From contig JBEBXK010000003.1 in NCBI GenBank assembly GCA_040391605.1, forward strand, positions 1-64,000: a stretch of 64,000 bases of DNA, written 5' to 3'. This document shows positions 42,037-49,915 of this stretch, piece by piece. A program made the position numbers and the translations under genes. The notes under the pieces are model-generated. The model made no database searches and had not been told where the DNA came from. It was given only the letters and a program-made list of their open reading frames with translations. The number at the start of each line of letters is the position of its first letter. Position 1 is the first letter of the stretch. The stretch comes from Vulgatibacter incomptus_A (lineage in GTDB: Bacteria > Myxococcota > Myxococcia > Myxococcales > Vulgatibacteraceae).

Positions 42037-42099
42037 GACGAACGAGCGACGCCGGCTCGCGCATGAGGCGCGGCCGGCGTCGGTGAAGCGTCGTTCGCT
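42037..42099 (-). terminator. Long imperfect inverted repeat after the TPR gene
   Basis: Arms CGAACGAGCGACGCCGGC and GCCGGCGTCGGTGAAGCGTCGTTCG (seven extra bases in the right arm) pair over about 16 bp, 13 bases beyond the stop at 42112. No T tract follows on the minus strand, so it may be an mRNA-end hairpin rather than a classical terminator. Confidence 0.5.
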
Positions 42100-42111
42100 T
42101 TGATTGCCGCT

Positions 42112-43632
42112 TTAGCGAATCAGGTTGGTCGCTTCAGAAACCCAGACCTCGGCGTACTGCCGCTCACGCGCGTTGAGGAGGAGCTGCTTCACGTCCTCGA
42201 TGGCGGCGAGGAGCTGCTCGCGCGGCGCCTTCTGGGTGCGGAGTTGGGTGAGGGCCGTGGCGTACTCCTGCAGCCCGGGCTCCCACTCCTTCTTGGCGAA
42301 GTGGATCATGGCCCGCTGGACGTAGACCGGCGGGTTGAACTCCTTCGCCTTCACCGCCAGCTCGAGGACCGCGGTCGCGTCGTCGTATTTTGCCTGGGAG
42401 ACCAGGATCGTCCCCTTGGCCAGGTAGGCGTCGGAGTTCGTCTCGTTCTCGGCGATGGCGGCGTCGTACTTCTCGATGGCGTTGTCGAGCTGGCCCAGCG
42501 CCCGGAGGACGTGTCCGTACTTCACGAAGTACTGATCGTCCTTCTTCAGCGGGTAGCTGTCCAGGTAGCTGACAGCCTTGGTGGCGTCGCCGATCGACGC
42601 GAGCGCAACGGCCGCGTCGAAGTAGAAGGCAGCCACATACTTGTCGGCGGCGATGGCCTTGTCGAACTCCTCCACCGCGGTCTTGTCGCCCTTGAACGCC
42701 AGGGCGCGGGCCTTCACCGCGAAGACCCAGGCGAAGGCGGGATCGGCCTCGGAGGCTGCCTGGGCAGAGGCGATGGCCTCGTCGAGCTTCTGCTCGTAGA
42801 GGCGGAGCTCCGCCTGCGCCACCAGCGCGCGGGCCTTCAGGCTCGGGGTGAGCCTGGCGGAGTCGGCGATGGCGCGCTCGATGGCGTCGGTCGCCTCCTT
42901 GATCTGCTCGCCGCGCATCAGCCGGGCACGGGCCGCGCCGAGCTGCGAGCCATAGTGATCGGAGTTGGCGGCGAGACCCTTCTCGAAGTACGCCAGCGCG
43001 TTCACGCCGTCGCCCTCCTCCAGGTAGCTCTCGCCGATGAGCTGCGCGAAGCGCGCGTTGCGCCAGTCGGCGTCGAAGGCGGCCTTGAACGCCCGCCGGG
43101 CCTCGTCCAACTTGCCCTGCCCCCGCTGGGCCTGCCCGAGCGCCGCGTAGATCCGCGCGCCCCCGCCGCCCTTCTCGAGGACCTCGGTAGCCAGGAAGCT
43201 CTCGGCGCCCTTGGGATCGCCGCCGTAGCTCATCACCAACGCCTTCGCGGCGTACTGCTCGGCGATGGCCGGGTTGGCCTTCATGGCGAGGGCGGTGAAC
43301 TTCTCCGCGTCGGCCTTGCGGTCCCCGAGGTGGTTCTCGCCCCAGAGGATGGCGCTGAGCTCGGCCAGGGCGGCCAGCGAGTAACCGTGGTTGGCGTCAT
43401 ACTTCTCGATCACCTCCCGCAGCTTGGCCTCGGCCACCTCGTAGTCCGCCGGGTTGTCGCGCAGGAGGAGGTTCTTCGCCTCCGCCGCGGTCTTGTTGGC
43501 CGCCTTGGAGTTCTCGGTCCGGTTGAAATACCAGTAGAAGGCCCCGCCGAGGATCACGGCGACGATGACGACGTCCCGGATGGCCTTGAGTCCGCCACCG
43601 CTGTTGTTCTTCTTCACCTTGCTGTCGCTCAT
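42112..43632 (-). CDS. Inner-membrane-anchored TPR protein
   Basis: A 506-residue protein. A short cytoplasmic N-terminus (MSDSKVKKNN) is followed by one transmembrane segment (about 20-36, VVIVAVILGGAFYWYF). More than a dozen TPR-like helical pairs fill the rest (for example AEQYAAKALVMSYGGDPKGAE and EKYDAAIAENETNSDAYLAKG), probably in the periplasm. No catalytic motif is visible, so a scaffold role is likely. GGAGG lies four bases before the ATG at 43632. It has its own promoter candidate and diverges from the lipoprotein-regulator operon. Confidence 0.88.
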   Translation of the reverse strand: MSDSKVKKNNSGGGLKAIRDVVIVAVILGGAFYWYFNRTENSKAANKTAAEAKNLLLRDNPADYEVAEAKLREVIEKYDANHGYSLAALAELSAILWGENHLGDRKADAEKFTALAMKANPAIAEQYAAKALVMSYGGDPKGAESFLATEVLEKGGGGARIYAALGQAQRGQGKLDEARRAFKAAFDADWRNARFAQLIGESYLEEGDGVNALAYFEKGLAANSDHYGSQLGAARARLMRGEQIKEATDAIERAIADSARLTPSLKARALVAQAELRLYEQKLDEAIASAQAASEADPAFAWVFAVKARALAFKGDKTAVEEFDKAIAADKYVAAFYFDAAVALASIGDATKAVSYLDSYPLKKDDQYFVKYGHVLRALGQLDNAIEKYDAAIAENETNSDAYLAKGTILVSQAKYDDATAVLELAVKAKEFNPPVYVQRAMIHFAKKEWEPGLQEYATALTQLRTQKAPREQLLAAIEDVKQLLLNARERQYAEVWVSEATNLIR

Positions 43633-43683
43633 GCATCCTCCGACGCGGGTCGGTCGCAAAAAAACGTGGGAATCGGGCAGGGT

Positions 43684-43713
43684 TGAGTAGCAAGCCCCGC
43701 GAGCGGGTGTCAA
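43684..43713 (-). promoter_or_regulatory. Candidate sigma-70-type promoter of the TPR gene
   Basis: On the minus strand a perfect TTGACA (43713-43708), an 18-base spacer and TACTCA (43689-43684). It lies 52 bases before the start codon. The -10 is weak, the -35 is strong. Confidence 0.5.
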
Positions 43714-43931
43714 GGTAGCATGTTTGGTGAACCGGACATTCGCGAAGTCCCTACTTTCGGCGGCGCGAGGCCGGCCGCCCCCTCTCGGCCAGGCCTTCGG
43801 GCTGGAGGCGATCGAGCGCTGGAAGGAGCTCTTCGCGTGCGGCGCGACGGAAGGCGAGCGGCTCCACCCTGCGCCCAGGCGAGCTTCGCGCGCGCGCCGG
43901 GAAGCCAGCCGACCGCCCGTCCGGGAATACG

Positions 43932-43960
43932 TTGACAGAGCGTCTGTTTGTGGGCAGAAA
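43932..43960 (+). promoter_or_regulatory. Candidate sigma-70-type promoter of the lipoprotein-regulator operon
   Basis: Perfect TTGACA at 43932-43937, a 17-base spacer and CAGAAA at 43955-43960, about 54 bases before the GTG at 44014. Good -35 and spacing, moderate -10. Confidence 0.5.
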
Positions 43961-44013
43961 CCCGAGGCCGGTCCGGCGCTCCCGCCCCGCATTTTCCCGG
44001 AGGATCCCCGCAC

Positions 44014-44493
44014 GTGAAGCGAATCGCACTGCTGCCGCTTGCCGCACTTCTCGTGCTCTCCGCGTGTACGACGCGCTACATCGCCAATACCCGCATCGAG
44101 GACACCTCCGAGAACCGCGCGATCCTCACCGTGATCGAGCAGTACCGGCGCGCCGTGGACGATCGGGACGTGGAGCGGATCCTCGAGCTGACCACCGACG
44201 ACTTCTTCGAGGATCCGGGGACACCCAACGACGCCTCGGACGACTACGACAAGGCCGGCCTCCGGGCCAGGTTGGAGAGCAGCTTCGCCAAGGTGCAGGA
44301 TCAGCGGCTGCGGATCGACGTCCGCAAGATCCACGTCAGCGACGACGGCAAGACGGCCCACGTCGAGTATCGCTTCGACTTCCGCTACCGCCTCAACCTC
44401 CCCAACGCGAACGAGTGGAGAGAGGCGAACGATCTGAACCGGGTCTCCCTGCGGCGCGTGGACGACAGCTGGAAGTTCACGGCGGGGCTCTGA
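44014..44493 (+). CDS. NTF2-like lipoprotein of unknown function
   Basis: A 159-residue lipoprotein: MKRIALLPLAALLVLSAC is a textbook signal with lipobox LSAC. The mature part fits a cystatin/NTF2-like (SnoaL/DUF4440-type) fold: a helix with TVIEQYRRAVDDRDVERILELTTDDFF followed by strands (HVEYRFDFRYRL; DDSWKFTAGL). The GTG at 44014 has GGAGG 11 bases before it; an in-frame GTG 22 codons upstream would spoil the signal. Encoded 30 bases before the sigma-54 regulator and just upstream of the secretion operon, so a role in that system is possible but not shown. Confidence 0.82.
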   Translation: MKRIALLPLAALLVLSACTTRYIANTRIEDTSENRAILTVIEQYRRAVDDRDVERILELTTDDFFEDPGTPNDASDDYDKAGLRARLESSFAKVQDQRLRIDVRKIHVSDDGKTAHVEYRFDFRYRLNLPNANEWREANDLNRVSLRRVDDSWKFTAGL

Positions 44494-44523
44494 CCGCACC
44501 ACCGCGAGGGGCGACGAGAGGGC

Positions 44524-45927
44524 ATGACGGAGAACGCAGCGGCGCGCCCGCTCCCCTACGCACCGACGGTCCTGGTGGTGGACGATGAGCTCGCCAACCT
44601 GGACTCCGTCACCCGCATCTTCGAGAAGGAGGGGCTCCGCGCCCTGGCCGCGCCCTCCGGCGAGGAGGCCCTGGCCATCCTCCAACGCGAGCGGATCGAC
44701 GTCCTGATCACCGATCTGATGATGCCCGGCATCTCCGGCGTGGATCTCCTCCGCGCCTGCCGCTCCTTGTCCCCCGAGACCGAGGTGGTGCTGATGACCG
44801 CCCACGGCACGGTGGAGACGGCGGTCGAGGCCATGAAGGAAGGCGCCTACGACTTCCTGACCAAGCCCCTCAAGCGTCACCAGCTCGTGAAGAGCGTCGG
44901 CAAGGCCTTGGAGAAGCAGGAGCTGGTCAAGGAGAACAAGCAGCTCCGCGCCAGGGTGGAGCAGCTCTCCAAGCCCGGCGGCCTCGTGGGGCAATCGCCG
45001 GCGTTCCGGGCGATCATGGACATCGTCCGCCAGGCGGCGCCGTCGGCGGCGACGATCCTCCTCCTGGGCGAGAGCGGCACGGGCAAGGAGCTCGTGGCCC
45101 GCGCGATCCACGACTTCTCCAACCGCGCCGACGGCCCCTTCATCCCGATCAACTGCGCGGCGATCCCCGAGTCGATCCTCGAGAGCGAGCTCTTCGGCTA
45201 CGAGCGGGGCGCGTTCACCGGCGCCGCCGGACGGAAGGAGGGCCGCTTCGAGCGGGCCAACAAGGGCACCCTCTTCCTCGACGAGGTCGGGGAGATGAGC
45301 CCCTCGGTCCAGGTGAAGCTCCTGCGCGCGATCCAGGAGGGCGAGATCGAGAGACTGGGCGGGACGCAGCCGGTGAAGATCGACGTCCGGCTGGTGGCGG
45401 CGACCAACCGCGATCTCGCCCAGGACGTGAAGGAGGGCCGTTTCCGCGAGGACCTCTACTATCGCCTCAACGTGGTGAAGGTGGGGCTGCCGCCGCTGCG
45501 GGAGCGTCACGGCGACGTCCCGCTCCTGGCCGACTCCTTCCTCCGGGCCTTCAGCCTCAAGAACGCCAAGAGCTTCGCCGGCTTCTCCAAGGCGGCGATG
45601 GACGCGCTGGAGCGCTACGGCTGGCCCGGCAACGTGCGGGAGCTGGAGAACGCGGTGGAGCGAGCGGTGGTCCTGGGCCGGGGCGAGATGATCGAGCTCG
45701 GCGACCTCCCCGAGACCGCCCGCGGCGCCTCCCACGAGGGAGGAGGCAGCCGGGCGATCTCCATCCCGATCGGGACCCCGATGGATGAGATCGAGCTCCG
45801 GGTGATCCACGAGACGCTGCGGGTCACCGGCGGCGACAAGACCCTGGCGGCCCAGCTCCTCGGCATCGCCACCCGGACGATCTACCGCAAGCTCGATCGG
45901 GAGAAGGCCGCGGGCGAGGGAGAGTAG
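44524..45927 (+). CDS. NtrC-family sigma-54-dependent response regulator
   Basis: A 467-residue activator. The receiver domain (10-128) has D20/D21, phosphoacceptor D64 (ITDLMMPG) and K114. The AAA+ domain (about 155-385) has Walker A GESGTGKE at 182-189 and the sigma-54 contact loop GAFTGA at 229-234, and the C-terminus is a Fis-type helix-turn-helix (about 430-460, KTLAAQLLGIATRTIYRKL). No histidine kinase gene is adjacent, so the phosphodonor is encoded elsewhere. It is followed by a region with a near-consensus sigma-54 promoter in front of gspC, making it the first candidate activator of that operon. Confidence 0.94.
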   Translation: MTENAAARPLPYAPTVLVVDDELANLDSVTRIFEKEGLRALAAPSGEEALAILQRERIDVLITDLMMPGISGVDLLRACRSLSPETEVVLMTAHGTVETAVEAMKEGAYDFLTKPLKRHQLVKSVGKALEKQELVKENKQLRARVEQLSKPGGLVGQSPAFRAIMDIVRQAAPSAATILLLGESGTGKELVARAIHDFSNRADGPFIPINCAAIPESILESELFGYERGAFTGAAGRKEGRFERANKGTLFLDEVGEMSPSVQVKLLRAIQEGEIERLGGTQPVKIDVRLVAATNRDLAQDVKEGRFREDLYYRLNVVKVGLPPLRERHGDVPLLADSFLRAFSLKNAKSFAGFSKAAMDALERYGWPGNVRELENAVERAVVLGRGEMIELGDLPETARGASHEGGGSRAISIPIGTPMDEIELRVIHETLRVTGGDKTLAAQLLGIATRTIYRKLDREKAAGEGE

Positions 45928-46134
45928 GCGCGCAGGGGGAAGCTTGGCGGCCCCACTCTGCCGCACGGAATGCGTCTGCCGCCCGGGCATGGGGCATGTG
46001 CGCCAAGGTGGACGATCGGCGCTCCCCCTTCCGTTGTCAGCCGGTCGCAGGGGGCGGGCGCCAGATTGTCAGATTGTCAAACCGGCGACCCCCCGTCGGT
46101 GGGCCGCGCGCCGAATGGGAGGCCGGCCCGCCGC

Positions 46135-46149
46135 GTTTGGACTCCAAAC
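46135..46149. promoter_or_regulatory. Palindrome upstream of the gspC promoter
   Basis: GTTTGGA, one base, TCCAAAC: a perfect 7-bp inverted repeat centred about 70 bases before the predicted transcription start. It could be an activator site for a Fis-type helix-turn-helix dimer. Nearby TTGTCA occurs three times (about 46033-46080). Confidence 0.4.
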
Positions 46150-46185
46150 CCGCTCTGCCCCCCGATCCATCGGCCGCCAGGATCG

Positions 46186-46201
46186 TGGCATGGAGCTTGC
46201 T
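46186..46201 (+). promoter_or_regulatory. Sigma-54 (-24/-12) promoter of the type II secretion operon
   Basis: TGGCATGGAGCTTGCT matches the sigma-54 consensus TGGCACGN4TTGCW with one change (C to T at the sixth base). The GG and GC dinucleotides have the required spacing. Transcription would start near 46212, ten bases before the gspC ATG at 46222, a very short leader. The gene just upstream encodes a sigma-54 activator. Confidence 0.65.
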
Positions 46202-46221
46202 CAGGACGGTGACGGGAACCT

Positions 46222-47124
46222 ATGGAGCTGCTCTTCCGCAAATATTTCTGGTCGATCAACCTGGCCTTTCTCGCCCTGGCGGGGCTGCTCTCCGCCCATG
46301 GGGTGAACAGCTGGATCGGCTCCAAGCTCGCGCCCGCCATCGACCTGGAGCGCGCCGCCCCCCCGCCGAGGACGACGCCGGTCGCCGTGGGCCCCGCGAA
46401 CCTCCACCTCGAGCGGACCGCCCGGATCCTCGGGATCGAGCTCCCCAAGGACGAGCCGGTGCTCGTACCGAAGGAGCCGGTCTTCGATCCCAACGCGGAT
46501 CCCGTCCGCACCTCCCTGCGGATCAGCCTGGTCGGCACCATGGTCGCCAACCGCCCGGAGTGGTCCCTCGCCACCCTGCGCGACGACGGCTCTCGGGAGA
46601 CCGGCGCCTACTTCCCCGGAGACACGATCCTCGGTGCGGAGATCCTCGAGATCGAGCGGCTGCGCGTGATCCTCATGAACCAGGGTCGCAAGGAATACGT
46701 CGCCCTGGGCGAGGAGGGACCGCCGCCCCCACCGGCGCGCCCGAACCCCACCGCCCGCCCCTCCCAGGAGCCTGGCTCCGATGGGGAGATCCAGAAGATC
46801 GACGAGAACAACTACGTGATCTCCCGGGATGAGCTGGACAAGCAGCTCTCCAACCTCAACGCCATCGCCACCCAGGCGCGGATCGTCCCCTCCTTCAAGA
46901 ACGGGGTGGCCAACGGCTTCAAGCTCTTCTCGATCCGCCCCGGCTCCCTCTACCAGAAGATCGGAATGGAGAACGGCGACGTGATCCGCAAGCTCAACGG
47001 CTACGAGATCAACAGCCCCGACAAGGCCCTCGAGCTCTACAGCAAGCTCAAGGAGAGCTCGAAGATCGAGATCGAGATCGAGCGCCGGGGCAAGGTCATC
47101 CCGAAGTCCTACGTAATCCAATGA
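46222..47124 (+). CDS. gspC: Type II secretion protein GspC
   Basis: A 300-residue inner-membrane protein: short cytoplasmic N-terminus, one transmembrane helix (about 10-30), a homology-region domain (95-165, LRISLVGTMVANRPEWSLATL) that contacts the secretin, a Pro-rich linker and a C-terminal PDZ-like domain (about 205-300, GFKLFSIRPGSLYQKIGMENGDVI, LNGYEINSPDKALELY). GspC connects the inner-membrane platform to GspD and helps select substrates. First gene of the operon, behind a sigma-54 promoter match. Confidence 0.94.
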   Translation: MELLFRKYFWSINLAFLALAGLLSAHGVNSWIGSKLAPAIDLERAAPPPRTTPVAVGPANLHLERTARILGIELPKDEPVLVPKEPVFDPNADPVRTSLRISLVGTMVANRPEWSLATLRDDGSRETGAYFPGDTILGAEILEIERLRVILMNQGRKEYVALGEEGPPPPPARPNPTARPSQEPGSDGEIQKIDENNYVISRDELDKQLSNLNAIATQARIVPSFKNGVANGFKLFSIRPGSLYQKIGMENGDVIRKLNGYEINSPDKALELYSKLKESSKIEIEIERRGKVIPKSYVIQ

Positions 47125-47209
47125 CGGGGCGAGGCCGCAGCCACGCAGCCCACCCAGCGGGGCTCGGATCCGATCGCCCGCGCCACGACACCTTCGAGCA
47201 GGAATGACG

Positions 47210-49765
47210 ATGCAGAGCCTCCGCACCGCCGCCAGAACATCCGCCCTCGCCGTGCTCCTCTTCGGAGCGCTCCCGGCGTCGGCCCAGGTTCCGGTTCGCC
47301 CACCCGCCAACCAGGATCGTGGCAGGGCGCGCCCCCCGGGGGCCCCCGAGATCCAGCGCCCCCTCCCCCCGGCCCCACGGCCGGCGCCGATCCCCCGCGT
47401 CGCCCAACCCGACAATACGGCGAACCAGGCGCCGGATAGGGAGCAGCTCCGCAAGGCCTCGCAGAGCCAGGGGAAGTTCCAGCTCGACTTCAACAAGGCC
47501 GAGATCGCCGACGTGGTCCAGACCATCTCGGACTTCACCGGCAAGCTCTTCATCGTCCCCGAGAACATCCGCGGCAAGATCACGATCATCGGCCCCGAGG
47601 ACGGCACCGGCCTCGTCACCGCCGACGAGGCCTACGCCGCCTTCCTCGCGGGCCTCGAGGCCAACAACTGGACGGTCTACCCGGTGGGCCGCTACCTGAA
47701 GCTGGTCGAGAAGCGGGGGGCCGCCACCAGCAGCACCTGGACCTTCATCGACTCCGACTCGCCGATCCCCGGCGACGAGCGGGTGGTGACGAAGCTGATC
47801 CGGCTCCACTACGTGGACACCGACGCCGTCGCCAATCCGCTGAAGCAGCTCATGTCCAAGGACGCGTCGATGATCCCGATGCCGCCGGACACGCTGATCA
47901 TCACCGAGGTCTCGCTGAACCTGCGCAGGATCGAGCGGATCCTCGCCGCGCTGGATCAGCCCGGCGGCGGCGACGAGCTCCGTCTGATCCAGATCGAGTA
48001 CGCCACCGCCACCGAGATCTCCGAGAAGCTCCTGCAGATCTTCGAGGCGGGCGCCGCGGCTGGCGGCAAGGCGCCCGCCAGAGGCGCCACCCGCACCATC
48101 GCGCCCGCCCCCCGTTCCGCGGCTGCTGCGGCGGAGGCCGGGGGCGAAGGCGAGCAGGGCGCGCCCAGCCTCACCCGCGTGATCCCCGACGAGCGGACCA
48201 ACAAGCTGATCGTCGTGGCCAACCGCAAGGCCTTCGAGCAGATCGAGGGGCTGATCCGCCAGCTCGACGTCCCCACCGGGGAGACAGGCAAGGTCAACGT
48301 CTACTACCTGGAGAACGCCAACGCCGAGGATCTCTCCTCCACCCTCCAATCCCTGACCCAGAACGCCGCACCCGCCGCCGCCGGCCGCGCGGCGCCCCGG
48401 CGGACGGTGGCGAATGAGCGCGCCGGCCAGGGGGTCCAGGCGGCGGAGCTCTTCTCCGGCGAGGTGAAGATCTCCGCGGACAAGGCCACCAACTCCCTGG
48501 TGATCATGGCGTCGGCCCAGGACTACAAGAGCGTGGTCAAGGTCATCGAGAAGCTCGACATCCCGCGGCGGCAGGTCTTCGTCGAGGCGGTGATCATGGA
48601 GGTGAACCTCCGCGACACCAACGACTTCGGCTTCAGCTGGCATGGCGGCGCCACCGCGGAGACCGAGAACGGCGTGGCCCCCATCGTCTTCGGCTCGCAG
48701 CTGGGCAGCGCCTCGTCGCTGAACATCGGCAGCCTCGTCTCGATGGGCGGCTTCCTCGCCGGCATGCAGGGGCCTCCGATCTCCTCCTCCGCGGAGCTCG
48801 GCGTCAACCTCCCCTCCTTCGGCGTGGTGATGCACGCCATGACCCGCAACTCCGACGTCAACGTGCTCTCGACGCCGCACATCCTCACCTCGGACAACGA
48901 GGAGGCGGAGATCACGGTGGGGCAGAACGTCCCCTTCCAGGCGGGCTTCGCGCCCCAGGGGATCTCGAACCTCTTCGGCAACGCCGGCAACAACGCCGCC
49001 GGCAACCTGGCAGCCGGGGCCCTCGGCAGCGGCTTCGGCCTCGGCTCGCTCTTCGCGCCGATCCAGCGCCAGAACGTGGAGCTCAAGCTCAAGATCAAGC
49101 CGCAGATCAATGAGAGCAACTTCATCCGGATGACGGTGGAGGAGCAGACCGAGGAGATCGCCGAGCAGGATCCGGTCCTTGGCCCCACCACGGCGAAGCG
49201 CACCGCCAAGACGGTGGTGGTCGCCCAGGATCAGACCACGGTGGTGATCGGCGGCCTGATCCAGGAGCGCACGATCAAGTCGGTGCAGAAGACCCCGATC
49301 CTCGGCGACATCCCGGTGCTGGGCTGGCTCTTCCGCGACAACACCACCACCAAGTCGAAGACGAACCTCCTCCTCTTCCTCACGCCCTACATCATCCGGG
49401 ATCAGAGCGACTTCCGCCGGATCTTCGAGAGGAAGATGAAGGAGCGCGAGGAGTTCATGGCGGCGTTCTACGGGACCAGCGCCGAGTACGAGGTGCCGAT
49501 CGACTTCGCCCGCAAGGCAGGCCCCATCGCCCTCTTGAACAAAGACGTGGAAGGCGAGCTGCAGAAGCTCGAGAACGGTGGCCCCGGCGCCCCGGGGGAG
49601 ACAGAGGTCTCGCCCTCCCAGCGTGACGAGGCGCCGGCCATGAGGCCGCCTGCCGAGGTGGCGCCGGAGAGAGCGCCCGGTGAAGCCGCCGAGGCGGTGC
49701 CGGAGGCAGCGCCCGAGGGAGCCGTCGACGCAGCCCCTGGGCCGGAGCTCGAAGGAGAGGAATAA
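47210..49765 (+). CDS. gspD: Type II secretion secretin GspD
   Basis: A protein of about 851 residues with a signal peptide (MQSLRTAARTSALAVLLFGALP). The N0 domain (about 85-165) is followed by N1-N3 domains, the second and third containing low-complexity alanine-rich insertions, then the secretin barrel (VEAVIMEVNLRD, NVLSTPHILTSDNEEAEI, VVIGGLIQERTI) and an acidic Pro/Glu/Ala tail ending ELEGEE. It forms the outer-membrane channel. AGGA six bases before the ATG at 47210 favours it over an ATG two codons upstream. No pilotin lipoprotein of known type is adjacent. Confidence 0.95.
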   Translation: MQSLRTAARTSALAVLLFGALPASAQVPVRPPANQDRGRARPPGAPEIQRPLPPAPRPAPIPRVAQPDNTANQAPDREQLRKASQSQGKFQLDFNKAEIADVVQTISDFTGKLFIVPENIRGKITIIGPEDGTGLVTADEAYAAFLAGLEANNWTVYPVGRYLKLVEKRGAATSSTWTFIDSDSPIPGDERVVTKLIRLHYVDTDAVANPLKQLMSKDASMIPMPPDTLIITEVSLNLRRIERILAALDQPGGGDELRLIQIEYATATEISEKLLQIFEAGAAAGGKAPARGATRTIAPAPRSAAAAAEAGGEGEQGAPSLTRVIPDERTNKLIVVANRKAFEQIEGLIRQLDVPTGETGKVNVYYLENANAEDLSSTLQSLTQNAAPAAAGRAAPRRTVANERAGQGVQAAELFSGEVKISADKATNSLVIMASAQDYKSVVKVIEKLDIPRRQVFVEAVIMEVNLRDTNDFGFSWHGGATAETENGVAPIVFGSQLGSASSLNIGSLVSMGGFLAGMQGPPISSSAELGVNLPSFGVVMHAMTRNSDVNVLSTPHILTSDNEEAEITVGQNVPFQAGFAPQGISNLFGNAGNNAAGNLAAGALGSGFGLGSLFAPIQRQNVELKLKIKPQINESNFIRMTVEEQTEEIAEQDPVLGPTTAKRTAKTVVVAQDQTTVVIGGLIQERTIKSVQKTPILGDIPVLGWLFRDNTTTKSKTNLLLFLTPYIIRDQSDFRRIFERKMKEREEFMAAFYGTSAEYEVPIDFARKAGPIALLNKDVEGELQKLENGGPGAPGETEVSPSQRDEAPAMRPPAEVAPERAPGEAAEAVPEAAPEGAVDAAPGPELEGEE

Positions 49766-49915
49766 GCGCTCGCTCAGCGAAGGAGGAGCGGGCAGGCGAG
49801 CTCCCTTGCAGGGGGCTGGGGAAGGGAGCCGGCTGGGCCGGCCGTTGCAGTCCCCGAGAGATGGGCTCGCCGGACGAGCGGCCCCTTTGGATTTCTCCCG
49901 GCTCGTTGCCGGGGC
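49766..49915. other. 150-base gap inside the gsp operon
   Basis: The only sizeable gap in the operon, between gspD and gspE. It holds a GC-rich hairpin (GCCGGCTGGGCCGGC near 49831) and no supported gene. It may set gspD apart from the platform genes at the RNA level. Confidence 0.4.

Larger units (their letters stand above)
43633..44013. other. Divergent promoter region, 381 bases
   Basis: Separates the TPR gene (-) and the NTF2-like lipoprotein gene (+). Promoter candidates for both are listed separately. I see no additional gene. Confidence 0.6.

Noticed and set aside
42037..42099. Reading the long inverted repeat after the TPR gene as an attachment site or IS end
   Set aside because: No transposase or integrase gene and no second copy are visible; a 3'-end hairpin is the simpler explanation.
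42112..45990. A 1,292-codon minus-strand frame extending the TPR gene upstream across the lipoprotein and regulator genes
   Set aside because: Only the last 506 codons encode the TPR protein, which has its own ATG, ribosome-binding site and transmembrane start; the rest is a shadow of the plus-strand genes.
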